DNA of 64,000 bases from Sediminimonas qiaohouensis DSM 21189 (GCF_000423645.1 NZ_AUIJ01000002.1:124001-188000); one strand, 5' to 3'; shown: positions 18,388 through 27,106, numbered from the stretch's first letter. A program made the numbers and translations. Notes: generated by a model not told the origin, from the sequence alone.

Positions 18388-19890
18388 CTACAGCTCGGTC
18401 AGGACGCGGCGCAGATCGGCCAGTTCGAACGGCTTGGCCAGATAGGTGGCAAACCCCGTAACGATGTATTCCGTGACCTGGTGCGGCATCGCGTTTGCCG
18501 TGACGGCGACGATCGGCACCTCGGGAAGATTGGCGCTGTCGCGGCTGGCGCAGATCTCCTTCAAAGCAGTGATGCCATCCATCACCGGCATCGAGATATC
18601 CATCAAGATCAGATCGAAGTCCTGCTCTTGCGCGGCATTCACCGCCTCAAGCCCGTCATTGACCACGACCGGCGTGATCCCGAGGCGGGTCAGCATCGCG
18701 GTCATCAGCTCGCGGTTGGTCTGGTTGTCGTCGGCGACCAGAACGCGGCGGTCCTCGAAGGTTTGCTCGGGGGCCTCGGCGGTGTCCTGCTCGGAGTCCT
18801 CGGCCGGGGCCATCTCGAGCGGCAGCGATATGGTGATGCGCGTGCCCGCGCCGATGACGCTATGCACGTCGATGGAGCCGCCCATCGTCTCAGTAAGCTG
18901 CCGCACGATCGACATTCCCAGGCCAGAGCCGCCAAAGCGGCGGCTAATGGTGCTGTCGGCCTGCACATAATCGTCATAAAGGCGTTGCACCTGGTCCTCG
19001 GTCATGCCGATGCCGGTATCGGTGACGACGATCTGCAGGGGCTGATCGGCGCGCCCGCTGATGGTCAGGGTGACGCCGCCGGTTTCTGTGAACTTGACCG
19101 CGTTGCTCAGCAGGTTGTGCAGGATCTGCTGAATGCGCAGGGCATCGCCCATGCGCGGCAGATCGCAGCCCGAGCCAAGGAACACCTCCATCGACAGGCC
19201 CTTTTCCTCGGCCGCGATGGCGTGGATCTCTTCCAGGCGGTGCGCCAGCTCGGTGGCGCAGACCGGCGCGCGCTCCAGCGACAGCTTGCCGGCCTCGATC
19301 TTGGACATGTCCAGAAGATCGTTAAGAAGGTTCAACATCCCCGCGCCCGATTGCCGGATCACCTGCGCCATGTGCCGTTTGCCCGAATCATTGAGGTTGG
19401 ATTCCAGCAGCTCGGCCATTCCCAGGATGCCGTTGAGCGGGGTTCTGATCTCGTGGCTCATCTTGGCGAGGAAGGACGATTGCGCCTCCTTGGCCGATTT
19501 CGCCTGATCCAGCGCCTCCTCCAGCGCGGCTTCGCGGGCGCGGCGGGCGGACACGTCGCGCACGATGGCCCCAAGGCGCGGCGCCCCGTTCAGATCGAAC
19601 CGGCAGATTGAGATTTCTGCGGGAAATTCGGTTCCGTCCGCGCGCAGGCCGGACAGCTCGGCGCGTTCGGCCATCATCCGGCCGCTTCGGTCCTCGTCCA
19701 GGAAGGAGGTGATGTAATCCTGGTGCCGCTCGCGCACCGGCTCGGGCAGGAGCATGTTCAGCGACTGGCCGATCATCGCTTGCGCGTCATGGCCGAAAAT
19801 CGTCTCGGCCCCCTTGTTGACGAAGGTAATACGCGACCGGTGATCGACGATAACGATGCCATCCTGGATCGCGTCGATCAGCGTACGCAT
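18388..19890 (-). CDS. Soluble PAS hybrid histidine kinase (PAS-HisKA-HATPase-REC)
   Basis: Cytoplasmic 500-residue hybrid kinase; no membrane segment is visible. An N-terminal PAS domain (about residues 5-120, with FVNKGAETIFGH and ADGTEFPAEISI) leads into HisKA (MSHEIRTPLNGILG), HATPase (NLLSNAVKF, VTDTGIGM, RRFGGSGLGMSI) and a C-terminal receiver (VLVADDNQTNRE, LILMDISMPVMDG, YLAKPF). It lacks an HPt domain, so phosphate must leave through another protein, possibly the HPt of the neighbouring membrane kinase. It converges on the LuxR regulator 32 bp away. Confidence 0.92.
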   Translation of the reverse strand: MRTLIDAIQDGIVIVDHRSRITFVNKGAETIFGHDAQAMIGQSLNMLLPEPVRERHQDYITSFLDEDRSGRMMAERAELSGLRADGTEFPAEISICRFDLNGAPRLGAIVRDVSARRAREAALEEALDQAKSAKEAQSSFLAKMSHEIRTPLNGILGMAELLESNLNDSGKRHMAQVIRQSGAGMLNLLNDLLDMSKIEAGKLSLERAPVCATELAHRLEEIHAIAAEEKGLSMEVFLGSGCDLPRMGDALRIQQILHNLLSNAVKFTETGGVTLTISGRADQPLQIVVTDTGIGMTEDQVQRLYDDYVQADSTISRRFGGSGLGMSIVRQLTETMGGSIDVHSVIGAGTRITISLPLEMAPAEDSEQDTAEAPEQTFEDRRVLVADDNQTNRELMTAMLTRLGITPVVVNDGLEAVNAAQEQDFDLILMDISMPVMDGITALKEICASRDSANLPEVPIVAVTANAMPHQVTEYIVTGFATYLAKPFELADLRRVLTEL

Positions 19891-20320
19891 GGCGCGGCGC
19901 CCCTGGTCAGCGGTTTGCCTGGCCAGAATGGCGGGGGTTTGTGGCTATCGTGCCACCTTGTTTTGCCAAGGTTTTGTATCATCGTGGAGGGGTCCCTGAT
20001 GCGAGGTCTTGAATGGTGAAAGAGCGCAGCGACACACCAGATACACGGATTGAAAACCTACTCACTTCGGCGAATTTATTGTTGTTTTGCTTAGCGCTTC
20101 GCCGCGCGAGACATGCTGCACAATCAGAATATGATCAAAATACTTAACATAGTAAATATTGAATTTTGAATATATGTTTGCGCCCCCTGCCCCCACCGAC
20201 ATGCGACAACGCGAACGACGGCGCGCTAATGGGGTCATCGGGCGCGGCGGATCTACGACATGCGTGCTGGTGCCGCGAGGCGGCACCAGCTTGCAGTATC
20301 CGGACGTGCGCCGACTGGGC
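19891..20320. other. Intergenic stretch, no gene seen; contains an A+T-rich block
   Basis: 430 bp between the soluble kinase (which starts at 19890 and reads leftward) and the stop of the glycine-rich protein gene. Positions about 20045-20180 are markedly richer in A+T than the flanks. No coding region, tRNA or convincing promoter was recognised. Confidence 0.5.
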
Positions 20321-20815
20321 TTAAGCCTCGCCACCGCTCACCGTTCCGTCGGTAGTACCTTCCGTGTCGTCATCGGTGGTATCGGTGCCTTCGGTGGTGC
20401 CATCAGTTGTATCGTCTGTGGTCTCCTCGGTGGTATCATCTGTGGAGTCCTCGGTCGTATCGTCGGTGCTGTCCTCGGAGCCGTCATCGGCATCGGATTT
20501 GCCAACGCTTCCGCCGCCCCAACCGTCTTCGTCGCCATCGGGTGTTTCGCCAGCGTGGCCAACATCCTTGTCGTTACCGGGATTTCCGGTGACACCGTCG
20601 GCCCCGGCCGCGCCTGCCGCGCCTGCCGCGCCACCACCGTTGCCGCCGCCATTGCCACCACCGTTGCCGCCGCCATTGCCGCCGCCATTACCGCCGCCAT
20701 TACCTTGGGCATGGACCACGTCGCCGGTTGCGACCACGATTGCCGCCGCCATGGGGGCCGCCGCCAGGGCGGCGATGCTGGTGCTCAGGGCCAGTGTTTT
20801 CAGTGAGATACGCAT
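20321..20815 (-). CDS. Secreted low-complexity protein with NGGG and Thr/Asp repeats
   Basis: 164-residue exported protein with a very good ribosome-binding site (AGGAGGAAAC before the ATG). It has a Sec signal peptide (residues 1 to about 36, ending near VHAQ), then six NGGG units (about 38-61), a collagen-like GAAGAAGAAGADG run, an acidic/glycine linker, and a tail of Asp/Thr/Glu repeats of the DDTTEDST type (about 108-155). No cysteine and no catalytic motif is visible. The composition suggests an extracellular or cell-surface structural or ion-binding protein, but its function is unknown. The repeats are prone to length change. Confidence 0.7.
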   Translation of the reverse strand: MRISLKTLALSTSIAALAAAPMAAAIVVATGDVVHAQGNGGGNGGGNGGGNGGGNGGGNGGGAAGAAGAAGADGVTGNPGNDKDVGHAGETPDGDEDGWGGGSVGKSDADDGSEDSTDDTTEDSTDDTTEETTDDTTDGTTEGTDTTDDDTEGTTDGTVSGGEA

Positions 20816-21216
20816 GTTTCCTCCTTGATGCTTTTCTCAGGTGTTGCACCGCCCTGCTGACACGTGCCACCGCCTTGGAAAACCTCTTTAATTTGCGGAG
20901 GACGATTGCGGCGGGATATCGCAGAACACGGCATCTTCGCTGGCGAGAATCTGCTGAGTCGGGTGACCTTTTGAAGGCCAAACCATGGCGAAAATGTGCC
21001 GCCAGACGCGCGTCGCTCGCAAGGTTGGAATGACGGGACGAACCGCGCGCGCGATGACCCGCGTCGCACCAATGTTCTTGGAAAATGGCGGTCCCAACAG
21101 AAGTTGGCATAGTCCATTTATATTAATGCCTTGTGAGAAAATATTTCCAAAATTTGTAGTGTTATAAATCAATGACTTACGCCGCACGGTGACAACCTTT
21201 TCGACTCCGTGAGCCG
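20816..21216. other. Intergenic stretch next to the IS3 element, no supported gene
   Basis: About 400 bp between the glycine-rich protein gene and the left end of the IS3-family element. Open frames exist on the minus strand but have no start site, no domain, and change character midway. Positions about 21110-21175 are A+T-rich. It may be the broken flank of a gene hit by the IS, but no identity can be given. Confidence 0.4.
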
Positions 21217-21234
21217 TGAACAGCCCCGAGTTGT

Positions 21235-22140
21235 CTAGACGCCTTCGGGTCTCAGTTTCCGCTGCCGTTCGAACTCGACGGGCGACAGCATCCCGTTTCT
21301 CGCATGCTTTCGCTTCGGGTTGTAGAACATCTCGATGTAATCGAACACGTCCTGCCGGGCTTCTTCGCGGGTTTTGTAGGTCCTGCGCCTGATCCGTTCG
21401 CGCTTGAGCAGATTGCAAAAGCTCTCGGCAACGGCGTTGTCATGACAATTCCCGCGCCGGCTCATCGAATGCTCTAAGTTGTGGCCCCGCAGGAACGCGG
21501 CCCAGTCCATGCTGGTGAACTGGCTGCCCTGGTCCGAGTGGATCAGCACCTTGGTCTTCGGCTTGCGACGCCAGACGGCCATGTGCAGAGCCTGCAGAAC
21601 AACCTCCGTTGTCTGGCGGCTCTGCATCGACCAGCCGACCACACGGCGCGAGAAGAGATCGATGATGACCGCCAGGTAAGCAAAGCCCTCCTGCGTGCGG
21701 ATGTAAGTGATGTCTGTGACCCAAATCTTGTCCGGTGCCCCCACGTCGAACTGCCGATCCAGGGTGTTGTCGATAACGACCGACGGCTTGCCTCCATACT
21801 TTCCGGGGCGGCGCTTGTAGCCGATCTGGGCCTTGATCCCGGCCAGCTTGGTGAGACGGGCCACACGGTTCACGCAGATGCTTTCGCCCTGTTCGATCAG
21901 ATCGTCATGCAGCTTGCGGTGACCATAGACCTTGCCGCTCTCGACCCAGGCCTCCTTCAGCAGCGCTGTCTGCCGTTGATCCTCTTGGGCCCGCTTGCTC
22001 AGCGGCGCCTTCAGCCACGCGTAGAAGCCGCTCGGCTGGATGCGCAAGCATCGGCACATCGCCCGCACGGAGAACCTGCCGCGATGCTCGGCCACGAACG
22101 CGTATCTCACTTTGCATCCCTGGCGAAATACGCGGTGGCC
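21235..22140 (-). CDS. IS3-family transposase OrfB (made by -1 frameshift from OrfA)
   Basis: DDE integrase-core part of the transposase. Frame -1 relative to orfA, entered at the AAAAAAG heptamer (22140-22146, minus strand). Visible: the HTH_21-type region (YAFVAEHRGRFSVRAMCRCL), then the rve core with the first Asp in WVTDITYI, the second in HSDQGSQF, and Glu in NAVAESFCNLLKRE. The C-terminus (YNPKRKHARNGMLSPVEFE) is typical. All catalytic residues are present, so the element may be active. A separate GTG start near 22113 is possible for free OrfB. Confidence 0.92.
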   Translation of the reverse strand, partial: GHRVFRQGCKVRYAFVAEHRGRFSVRAMCRCLRIQPSGFYAWLKAPLSKRAQEDQRQTALLKEAWVESGKVYGHRKLHDDLIEQGESICVNRVARLTKLAGIKAQIGYKRRPGKYGGKPSVVIDNTLDRQFDVGAPDKIWVTDITYIRTQEGFAYLAVIIDLFSRRVVGWSMQSRQTTEVVLQALHMAVWRRKPKTKVLIHSDQGSQFTSMDWAAFLRGHNLEHSMSRRGNCHDNAVAESFCNLLKRERIRRRTYKTREEARQDVFDYIEMFYNPKRKHARNGMLSPVEFERQRKLRPEGV

Positions 22141-22376
22141 TTTTTTAGGATGTCGCGCTCCTCGGTCACCCGCGTCAGCTCCCGCTTCAGACGCCGAATC
22201 TCTGCATCCTTCTCTGACTCGCCAGACGACGCCTTCGCGAATTTGCGCTTCCACGCATAGAGCGAGTGCGCACTTACCCCGAGCCGTTGCGAAACCTCCG
22301 CAACCGGGTAGCCCCGCTCGGTGATCTGCGCGACCGCATCACGCTTGAACTCGTCGCTGAATTTGGTGCTGCTCAT
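22107..22376 (-). CDS. IS3-family OrfA, helix-turn-helix and leucine-zipper protein
   Basis: 89-residue DNA-binding protein: an N-terminal HTH_Tnp_1 domain (FSDEFKRDAVAQITERGYPV, SQRLGVSAHSLYAWKRKF) and a C-terminal coiled coil (EIRRLKRELTRVTEERDILK). Near its end the message contains A-AAA-AAG in the correct register for -1 slippage, which fuses it to OrfB to make the full transposase. Confidence 0.93.
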   Translation of the reverse strand: MSSTKFSDEFKRDAVAQITERGYPVAEVSQRLGVSAHSLYAWKRKFAKASSGESEKDAEIRRLKRELTRVTEERDILKKATAYFARDAK

Positions 22377-22574
22377 CTCGGCCTCCTTGCCTCAAAATTA
22401 GGGAAGAAGGCGTCTATGAATCTAGGGGCTATTCATACCAGGGGTTGAAAGTAAGGATGGGATGAGGCAATGATCCGACACGTCCATGATAGCCGTCATC
22501 AACCGTTGCGCATAGATCGATCTTCCCTCATTACTTGAGATCTCGCGCCTTAATCGTGAAGGTAACATCTCAAT

Positions 22575-23726
22575 ATGACACCGGAACTCAAGCGGAACGT
22601 GAACGATCCACTCTACGTAAGCCGTCCGCTCATTCCCGAACTGTCTGATCTGACTGCGCTTTTGCAGGGCGTTTGGGCCTCACAGCAAGTTACCAACGAA
22701 GGTTCTCTCCACAACCAACTAGAAGTAGCATTGGCTCGCCATCTCGAGGTGTCTGTAGCGAAGCTAACGTGTAATGGAACCGCCGCGTTGCAATGCGCAC
22801 TTCTGAGCTTGGATCTCCCGAGGGGAGGAGAAGTAATTACTACGCCGCTAACATTTGCTGCGACAGCGCATGCCATCATGGCCTGTGGGTTGACGCCAGT
22901 CTTTGCAGATGTGGACGAGGTCACCCTTACGCTGGATCCTGCTGCAGTTGCGCGGGCAATCACGGAACGCACGGTGGCAGTGATTGGTGTGCATGTGTAC
23001 GGAACTCTTTGCGATCATGTTGCCCTTCGGGATATCTGCAACGCGCACGGGCTCAAGCTTGTGTTTGATGCGGCACATGCCTTTGGCGCCACGCTGGAGG
23101 AAACGCCGGTCGGAGCTATGGGGGATCTCAGCATTTTTTCGCTTCACGCGTCTAAGCTTTACAACACCTTCGAGGGCGGGCTTGTCACCTCGACCGATCC
23201 TGTGGATTCACAACGACTGAGACTGGCGCGCAATTTTGGGATCGAAAATGAGGAAGTCGTGAGGTCGGTCGGAATCAACGGGAAGATGAGCGAGTTGAAC
23301 GCCGCGATCGGGCTACTCAATCTTCAAAAATATGAAGAAGAACGCGCGGTGCGAAGCGCGCTTCGCACCGCATATGATCGTATTGTTGAAAGGTTTCCTG
23401 GCCTGACAAAGCAAATCAGGCAAGTCGGGGTGAAGCAGTCAGAACAGTATTATATGATCCGTGTCGATCCAGTGACTTTCGGTGCCGGGCGGGACAAAAT
23501 CTATACACGGCTCAAGGATTTTCAGATTTTCAGCCGACGATATTTCTGGCCCATCTGCACGGATTTCGAATGTTATCGCGGTCAAACAATTTACAGCGTT
23601 CACGAGCAACCAGTGGTGGAACAGGTCAAAAACACGGTCCTTTGCCTACCGTTTCATTCCGGTGTCCTGCCCCATCATGTTGAGGCGATAGACGCCGTCC
23701 TTCAGGAGCTGTCCGGAAACAACTGA
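22575..23726 (+). CDS. DegT/DnrJ/EryC1/StrS-family PLP aminotransferase
   Basis: Sugar aminotransferase that adds an amino group to a keto-sugar nucleotide, or a related ketone, during glycan precursor synthesis. The 383-residue length is typical. PLP features: the N-terminal GTAALQCALLSL loop, the cofactor Asp in VFDAAHAFGA, and the Schiff-base Lys194 in LHASKLYNTFEGG, all in the standard arrangement. An AAGGT site precedes the ATG. It starts a + strand gene set with an oxidoreductase 27 bp downstream and an ATP-grasp protein. Base use is less GC-rich than the core genes, suggesting transfer. Confidence 0.9.
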   Translation: MTPELKRNVNDPLYVSRPLIPELSDLTALLQGVWASQQVTNEGSLHNQLEVALARHLEVSVAKLTCNGTAALQCALLSLDLPRGGEVITTPLTFAATAHAIMACGLTPVFADVDEVTLTLDPAAVARAITERTVAVIGVHVYGTLCDHVALRDICNAHGLKLVFDAAHAFGATLEETPVGAMGDLSIFSLHASKLYNTFEGGLVTSTDPVDSQRLRLARNFGIENEEVVRSVGINGKMSELNAAIGLLNLQKYEEERAVRSALRTAYDRIVERFPGLTKQIRQVGVKQSEQYYMIRVDPVTFGAGRDKIYTRLKDFQIFSRRYFWPICTDFECYRGQTIYSVHEQPVVEQVKNTVLCLPFHSGVLPHHVEAIDAVLQELSGNN

Positions 23727-23753
23727 ACCCGCAAGTCGGGAGGGAAGCTACAT

Positions 23754-24818
23754 ATGTCAGAAGAACTGGATTTCATCTTGTCGGGCCCGGGGCTTATCGG
23801 GAAAAAACATGCGGCATTGATCGACGCGCACCCCGACGCGCGTCTGTCTGCTGTGGTGGCCCCTGACCGCCCACAGAACAGGGGATTCAGCGACACGCAT
23901 GGCGTGCCTCTTTTTCAAGACCTGGATAGTGCTCTCGACGCGGTCGATTGTGGTGCGGCGATCGTGAGTTCTCCGAACGAATTCCATTACGATCAGGCCA
24001 TGTGTTGCGTCGAGCGGAATATTCCCGTTCTGATCGAGAAACCTCTTACCGATCAGTTGCGGACGGCGGCTGCACTAGCCGACGCGGCCGAGGCCCGCAG
24101 CGTGCCCGTACTTGTCGGCCACCACCGTACCTACAGCCCCTTGCTGGAAATAGCACAAAACTTTCTAAAGTCCGAAGCCTTCGGCAACCCGGTCGCGGTG
24201 CAGGGCTCGGCGCTCTTTTACAAGCCCGAGGATTACTTCCTGGCTGGACCATGGAGAACGCGTGCCGGGGGTGGACCGATCCTGATCAACATGATCCACG
24301 AAATCGGCATTCTTCGCTTCCTGTTCGGCGAAATCGAAAGCGTGACAGCCCGGGTCAGTTCTGCCGCCCGCGGGTTCGAAGTTGAGGACACTGCCGCTGT
24401 CACCTTTGCTTTTTCGAACGGCGCCGTGGGCACATTCCTAATTTCGGACGCAAGCGCGAGCAGCAAGAGTTGGGAAATGACGGCTGGCGAAAACCCCGCT
24501 TATCCGTTCTTTCCTGAAGAGAATTGCTACCATTTTGCCGGCATGATGGGCTCGCTCGACTTTCCCTCAATGCGGTTCCGCACATATTCCGGAAGATCGG
24601 AGCGAACTTGGTGGGCAGCTTTCGAGGAAGGGCGCCTCGCGATCGAGCGTGAAGACCCGCTCGAGACGCAGCTAACCCATTTCATTGATGTCATTCGGGG
24701 CGCGACCCCGCCCCGGGTGTCGGCTCGGGATGGCTATCAAAACATGGTCGTGCTGGAGGCCATTGTCGAGGCGGGGCGCTCTGGCCATGAAGTTCGCACG
24801 GACGAAATCGGGACATGA
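23754..24818 (+). CDS. Gfo/Idh/MocA-family NAD(P)-dependent oxidoreductase
   Basis: 354-residue sugar dehydrogenase-like protein. The N-terminal Rossmann fold has the glycine motif altered to SGPGLIGKKHA, followed by acidic/positive strand ends; the EKP motif typical of the family is present in VLIEKPLTDQ (about residues 105-114). The C-terminal GFO_IDH_MocA domain contains GGGPILINMIHEIGILRFLF, whose His and Asp/Glu positions commonly hold substrate. The substrate is unknown; with the aminotransferase upstream a nucleotide-sugar or inositol-like compound is likely. The stop overlaps the ATP-grasp start by 4 bp. Confidence 0.88.
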   Translation: MSEELDFILSGPGLIGKKHAALIDAHPDARLSAVVAPDRPQNRGFSDTHGVPLFQDLDSALDAVDCGAAIVSSPNEFHYDQAMCCVERNIPVLIEKPLTDQLRTAAALADAAEARSVPVLVGHHRTYSPLLEIAQNFLKSEAFGNPVAVQGSALFYKPEDYFLAGPWRTRAGGGPILINMIHEIGILRFLFGEIESVTARVSSAARGFEVEDTAAVTFAFSNGAVGTFLISDASASSKSWEMTAGENPAYPFFPEENCYHFAGMMGSLDFPSMRFRTYSGRSERTWWAAFEEGRLAIEREDPLETQLTHFIDVIRGATPPRVSARDGYQNMVVLEAIVEAGRSGHEVRTDEIGT

Positions 24819-25981
24819 CACGCGTGTTGCTTCTCGACACAAGCTTTGCGGCGCGCCCAGTCCATGACTGGCTGCGAGATCAGGGCCTTGATGTCTGGAC
24901 CATCGGCAACCGCCCGCTTGACCTGCTGGCGCGGCGCTACCCCAAGCGCTATATCGAGGACGACTATGCAGAGGTGGAAACCGTGCGGCGCCATGTCGAC
25001 CGCTTGGGTGTGACATATGTGGTGCCCGGCTGCACCGATGTCTCGATCGAGACCGCGCAGCGCCTGACCGGCTTGCAAACCGCCTTCGATCCGCCCGAAA
25101 CTTATCGCCGACTGGCCGACAAGGCCGCATTCCGTGCCCTGTGTGAGGAGCTTGACCTGCCCGCCCCGCGCCGGGTGTCCGAGGCGAACTTGCCCCATGC
25201 GGGCCGTCTGATCGCCAAGCCTTCGGATGCCTTCAGCGGTCGTGGAATATCCGTGTTTGACGGGTCAGACCACGCGGCGGCCCGAGCCGCGCTGAACGCC
25301 GCCCGCGCCGAAAGCCGCACCGGCGATGCCCTGCTGGAAACCTATGCCGAGGGTCAACTGTACAGCTACAGCTGTTTCCTCGAACGGAAGCGCGTCGTCG
25401 ATGCGGTCATCGTGCGCGAGGATGGCTCTGTCACGCCTTATGCCGTGGATACCTCGCATGTTGCGGCCGAATTCCCCGCGGCCGGGACGACACAGCTACG
25501 AGACAGTATCGAGCGGCTTGCCGCCGTGCTCAATCTCGTGGACGGACTGCTGCATGTGCAGTTCATTTGGGATGGGTCGCGACCCTGGCTCATCGAACTC
25601 AGCCGCCGCTGCCCGGGCGATCTCTATCCTTGGCTGGTGCAGCTGAGCACCGGACTGCCCCATGCCGCGCGCTATGCTTCCTATTTCGTGAACCGCCCCG
25701 CGCCGGATGCGCCCCTGTCGCGCCGGCACATTCTTCGGCATACGGTTACAGCTGGGCACGAAAACTATGACGGGGTGTTTTTTGCCGCACCGGTCCCGAT
25801 TGTCGAGTATCACGCGCTCGCCGTCACTGGGCGCGAGATGCCACCGCAAGGACGGATCGACCGCGTCGCGCTCATGTTCCTTGAATATCCGTCGGCAAAG
25901 GCGCTGGCCGAACAGCACGACCTCTTCCAGAAACGCGGGATCTATATGCTAGGCGCGCCTGAGAACAGCACGTCGCGGTAA
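24815..25981 (+). CDS. ATP-grasp carboxylate-amine ligase-like protein
   Basis: 388-residue protein with the ATP-grasp layout: an N-terminal pre-ATP domain (VLLLDTSFAARPVHDWL), a central lid region where Lys in RLIAKPSDAFSGRGISVFDG fits the ATP-binding lysine and flexible loop, LLETYAEGQLYSYS, and the metal/ATP region WLIELSRRCPGDLY with Glu in place of the usual END motif. Such enzymes join a carboxylate to an amine through an acyl-phosphate. Translational overlap with the dehydrogenase gene ties it to the same pathway, so it may amidate or peptidylate an amino-sugar. The exact substrate is unknown. Confidence 0.82.
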   Translation: MTRVLLLDTSFAARPVHDWLRDQGLDVWTIGNRPLDLLARRYPKRYIEDDYAEVETVRRHVDRLGVTYVVPGCTDVSIETAQRLTGLQTAFDPPETYRRLADKAAFRALCEELDLPAPRRVSEANLPHAGRLIAKPSDAFSGRGISVFDGSDHAAARAALNAARAESRTGDALLETYAEGQLYSYSCFLERKRVVDAVIVREDGSVTPYAVDTSHVAAEFPAAGTTQLRDSIERLAAVLNLVDGLLHVQFIWDGSRPWLIELSRRCPGDLYPWLVQLSTGLPHAARYASYFVNRPAPDAPLSRRHILRHTVTAGHENYDGVFFAAPVPIVEYHALAVTGREMPPQGRIDRVALMFLEYPSAKALAEQHDLFQKRGIYMLGAPENSTSR

Positions 25982-25999
25982 TGGAAGAGGTGGCAGTCC

Positions 26000-26989
26000 A
26001 TGACTAAAACGGTCTTTTTCCATATCGGGTCCATCAAGACCGGGTCCACGGGACTGCAAAAATTCTGTTACGAGAACCACGAAGCCCTGCGCAAACGGGA
26101 CGTAGATTACATCCAATTCCAGCCGCCGCAACTGCACTTGCCCCGGTGGGCGAATGCTGATTACCTTCTGAAACCAGATTTCGACGCCAACTTCGTGGCT
26201 GACACGATCGCCGCCAGCCCCGCCTCGAAAATTCTAATCTCGGAAGAGGGGCTGATGGGCCGTCCGCAAATCTGGCAGCATCCGGTGTTTCAAGATATGC
26301 GCCGGGTCGTCATCCTTTACCTGCGTAATTCCGTCGATCTTGTGGCGTCATGGGCGTCCGAAAATTCTTTACCTTACAATTTCCGGCAAGCCGAGCATTC
26401 TAGCGGTCTCGGTGTCGTGTCGGTCGATCACGGAATCGGTCACTGGTCGATGGCCTATCGCGGCATGCTGTTCGGACTTCTGAATGCGGCGCAGTCCAAT
26501 CCGAATTGGGAGATGGTGATACGCCCTTTCCCGCCTCAAGCCCCCGATGAAAGTATCGTGAAGGATTTTCTGAAGGCACTTGGGCTCGAGGACATCACGG
26601 CCCATGAGCTTGCGCAAAGCGCCGACGAGGATGCGGTCAACGTAGGAAGCAGCCGCAAATATTGCGATGCCGCCAATCTTCTTAGCGAGTTGGTGTACGA
26701 GTACGAGGTGCCGCATCTCTATGAAAAATCCATGGTCGATACAGTTTATGGACGCTTGCGAAGCGGCGATGACCGTAAGGTCATCGAAACGCTCAGCAAG
26801 ATCGAAATGCATTTCATCCGTAATCGGCTTGCCGCCCCCGGGACGATGCTGGTGGCCGATTATGGTGCGCCTGAAAGCATCGTGGAGATGCCAAAGGTAG
26901 CGCAGATGCGCAATGCGCCCTATATTCGGATAGACCTTGCGGAATTGCGGCAGTTATTTCTCGAGTATGTTATCGCTAAACAGAAGTAA
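26000..26989 (+). CDS. Sulfotransferase-like protein
   Basis: 329-residue soluble protein. The N-terminus FFHIGSIKTGSTGLQKF matches the 5'-phosphosulfate-binding loop of PAPS-dependent sulfotransferases (usual form HxGxxKTGTTxLQ). A second match to the 3'-phosphate site is LYLRNSVDLVASWAS (about residues 106-120), with Arg and Ser in place. The C-terminal half is diverged. It probably sulfates a surface glycan or a metabolite made by the neighbouring genes. It starts 18 bp after the ATP-grasp gene and likely shares its transcript. Confidence 0.7.
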   Translation: MTKTVFFHIGSIKTGSTGLQKFCYENHEALRKRDVDYIQFQPPQLHLPRWANADYLLKPDFDANFVADTIAASPASKILISEEGLMGRPQIWQHPVFQDMRRVVILYLRNSVDLVASWASENSLPYNFRQAEHSSGLGVVSVDHGIGHWSMAYRGMLFGLLNAAQSNPNWEMVIRPFPPQAPDESIVKDFLKALGLEDITAHELAQSADEDAVNVGSSRKYCDAANLLSELVYEYEVPHLYEKSMVDTVYGRLRSGDDRKVIETLSKIEMHFIRNRLAAPGTMLVADYGAPESIVEMPKVAQMRNAPYIRIDLAELRQLFLEYVIAKQK

Positions 26990-27106
26990 CCGTAGAGGAA
27001 TGATGCTATTATAGCGACTTTGATGCAACAAAGCCGGTAGCCGCAGTGGCTGGAATGTCTGCGCGTCATAGCGATGATTTTTAGAAAGACAACTGGTGGG
27101 ATGACA

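Larger units (their letters stand above)
21217..22435 (-). mobile_element. IS3-family insertion sequence, complete, 1219 bp
   Basis: The ends are imperfect inverted repeats of about 30 bp. Left: TGAACAGCCCCGAG followed by TAGACGCCTTC at 21236. Right, read inward: TGAATAGCCCCTAG followed by TAGACGCCTTC at 22416. Both start with TGAA and GCCCC, the usual IS3 pattern. Inside lie orfA and orfB joined by an A6G slippery site. The flanks (CCG on the left, TAC on the right) show no 3-4 bp target duplication, so one side may have been rearranged after insertion. Confidence 0.88.

Noticed and set aside
20590-20710. Regular short repeat in the DNA that could suggest a CRISPR or VNTR array
   Set aside because: The 12-bp period encodes NGGG units of a secreted protein; there are no unique spacers and no cas genes, so it is not a CRISPR.
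20159-20806. + strand open frame opposite the glycine-rich protein
   Set aside because: Its repetitive Val/Cys/Ala-rich translation is the complement of the NGGG and Asp/Thr codons, and it has no ribosome-binding site.
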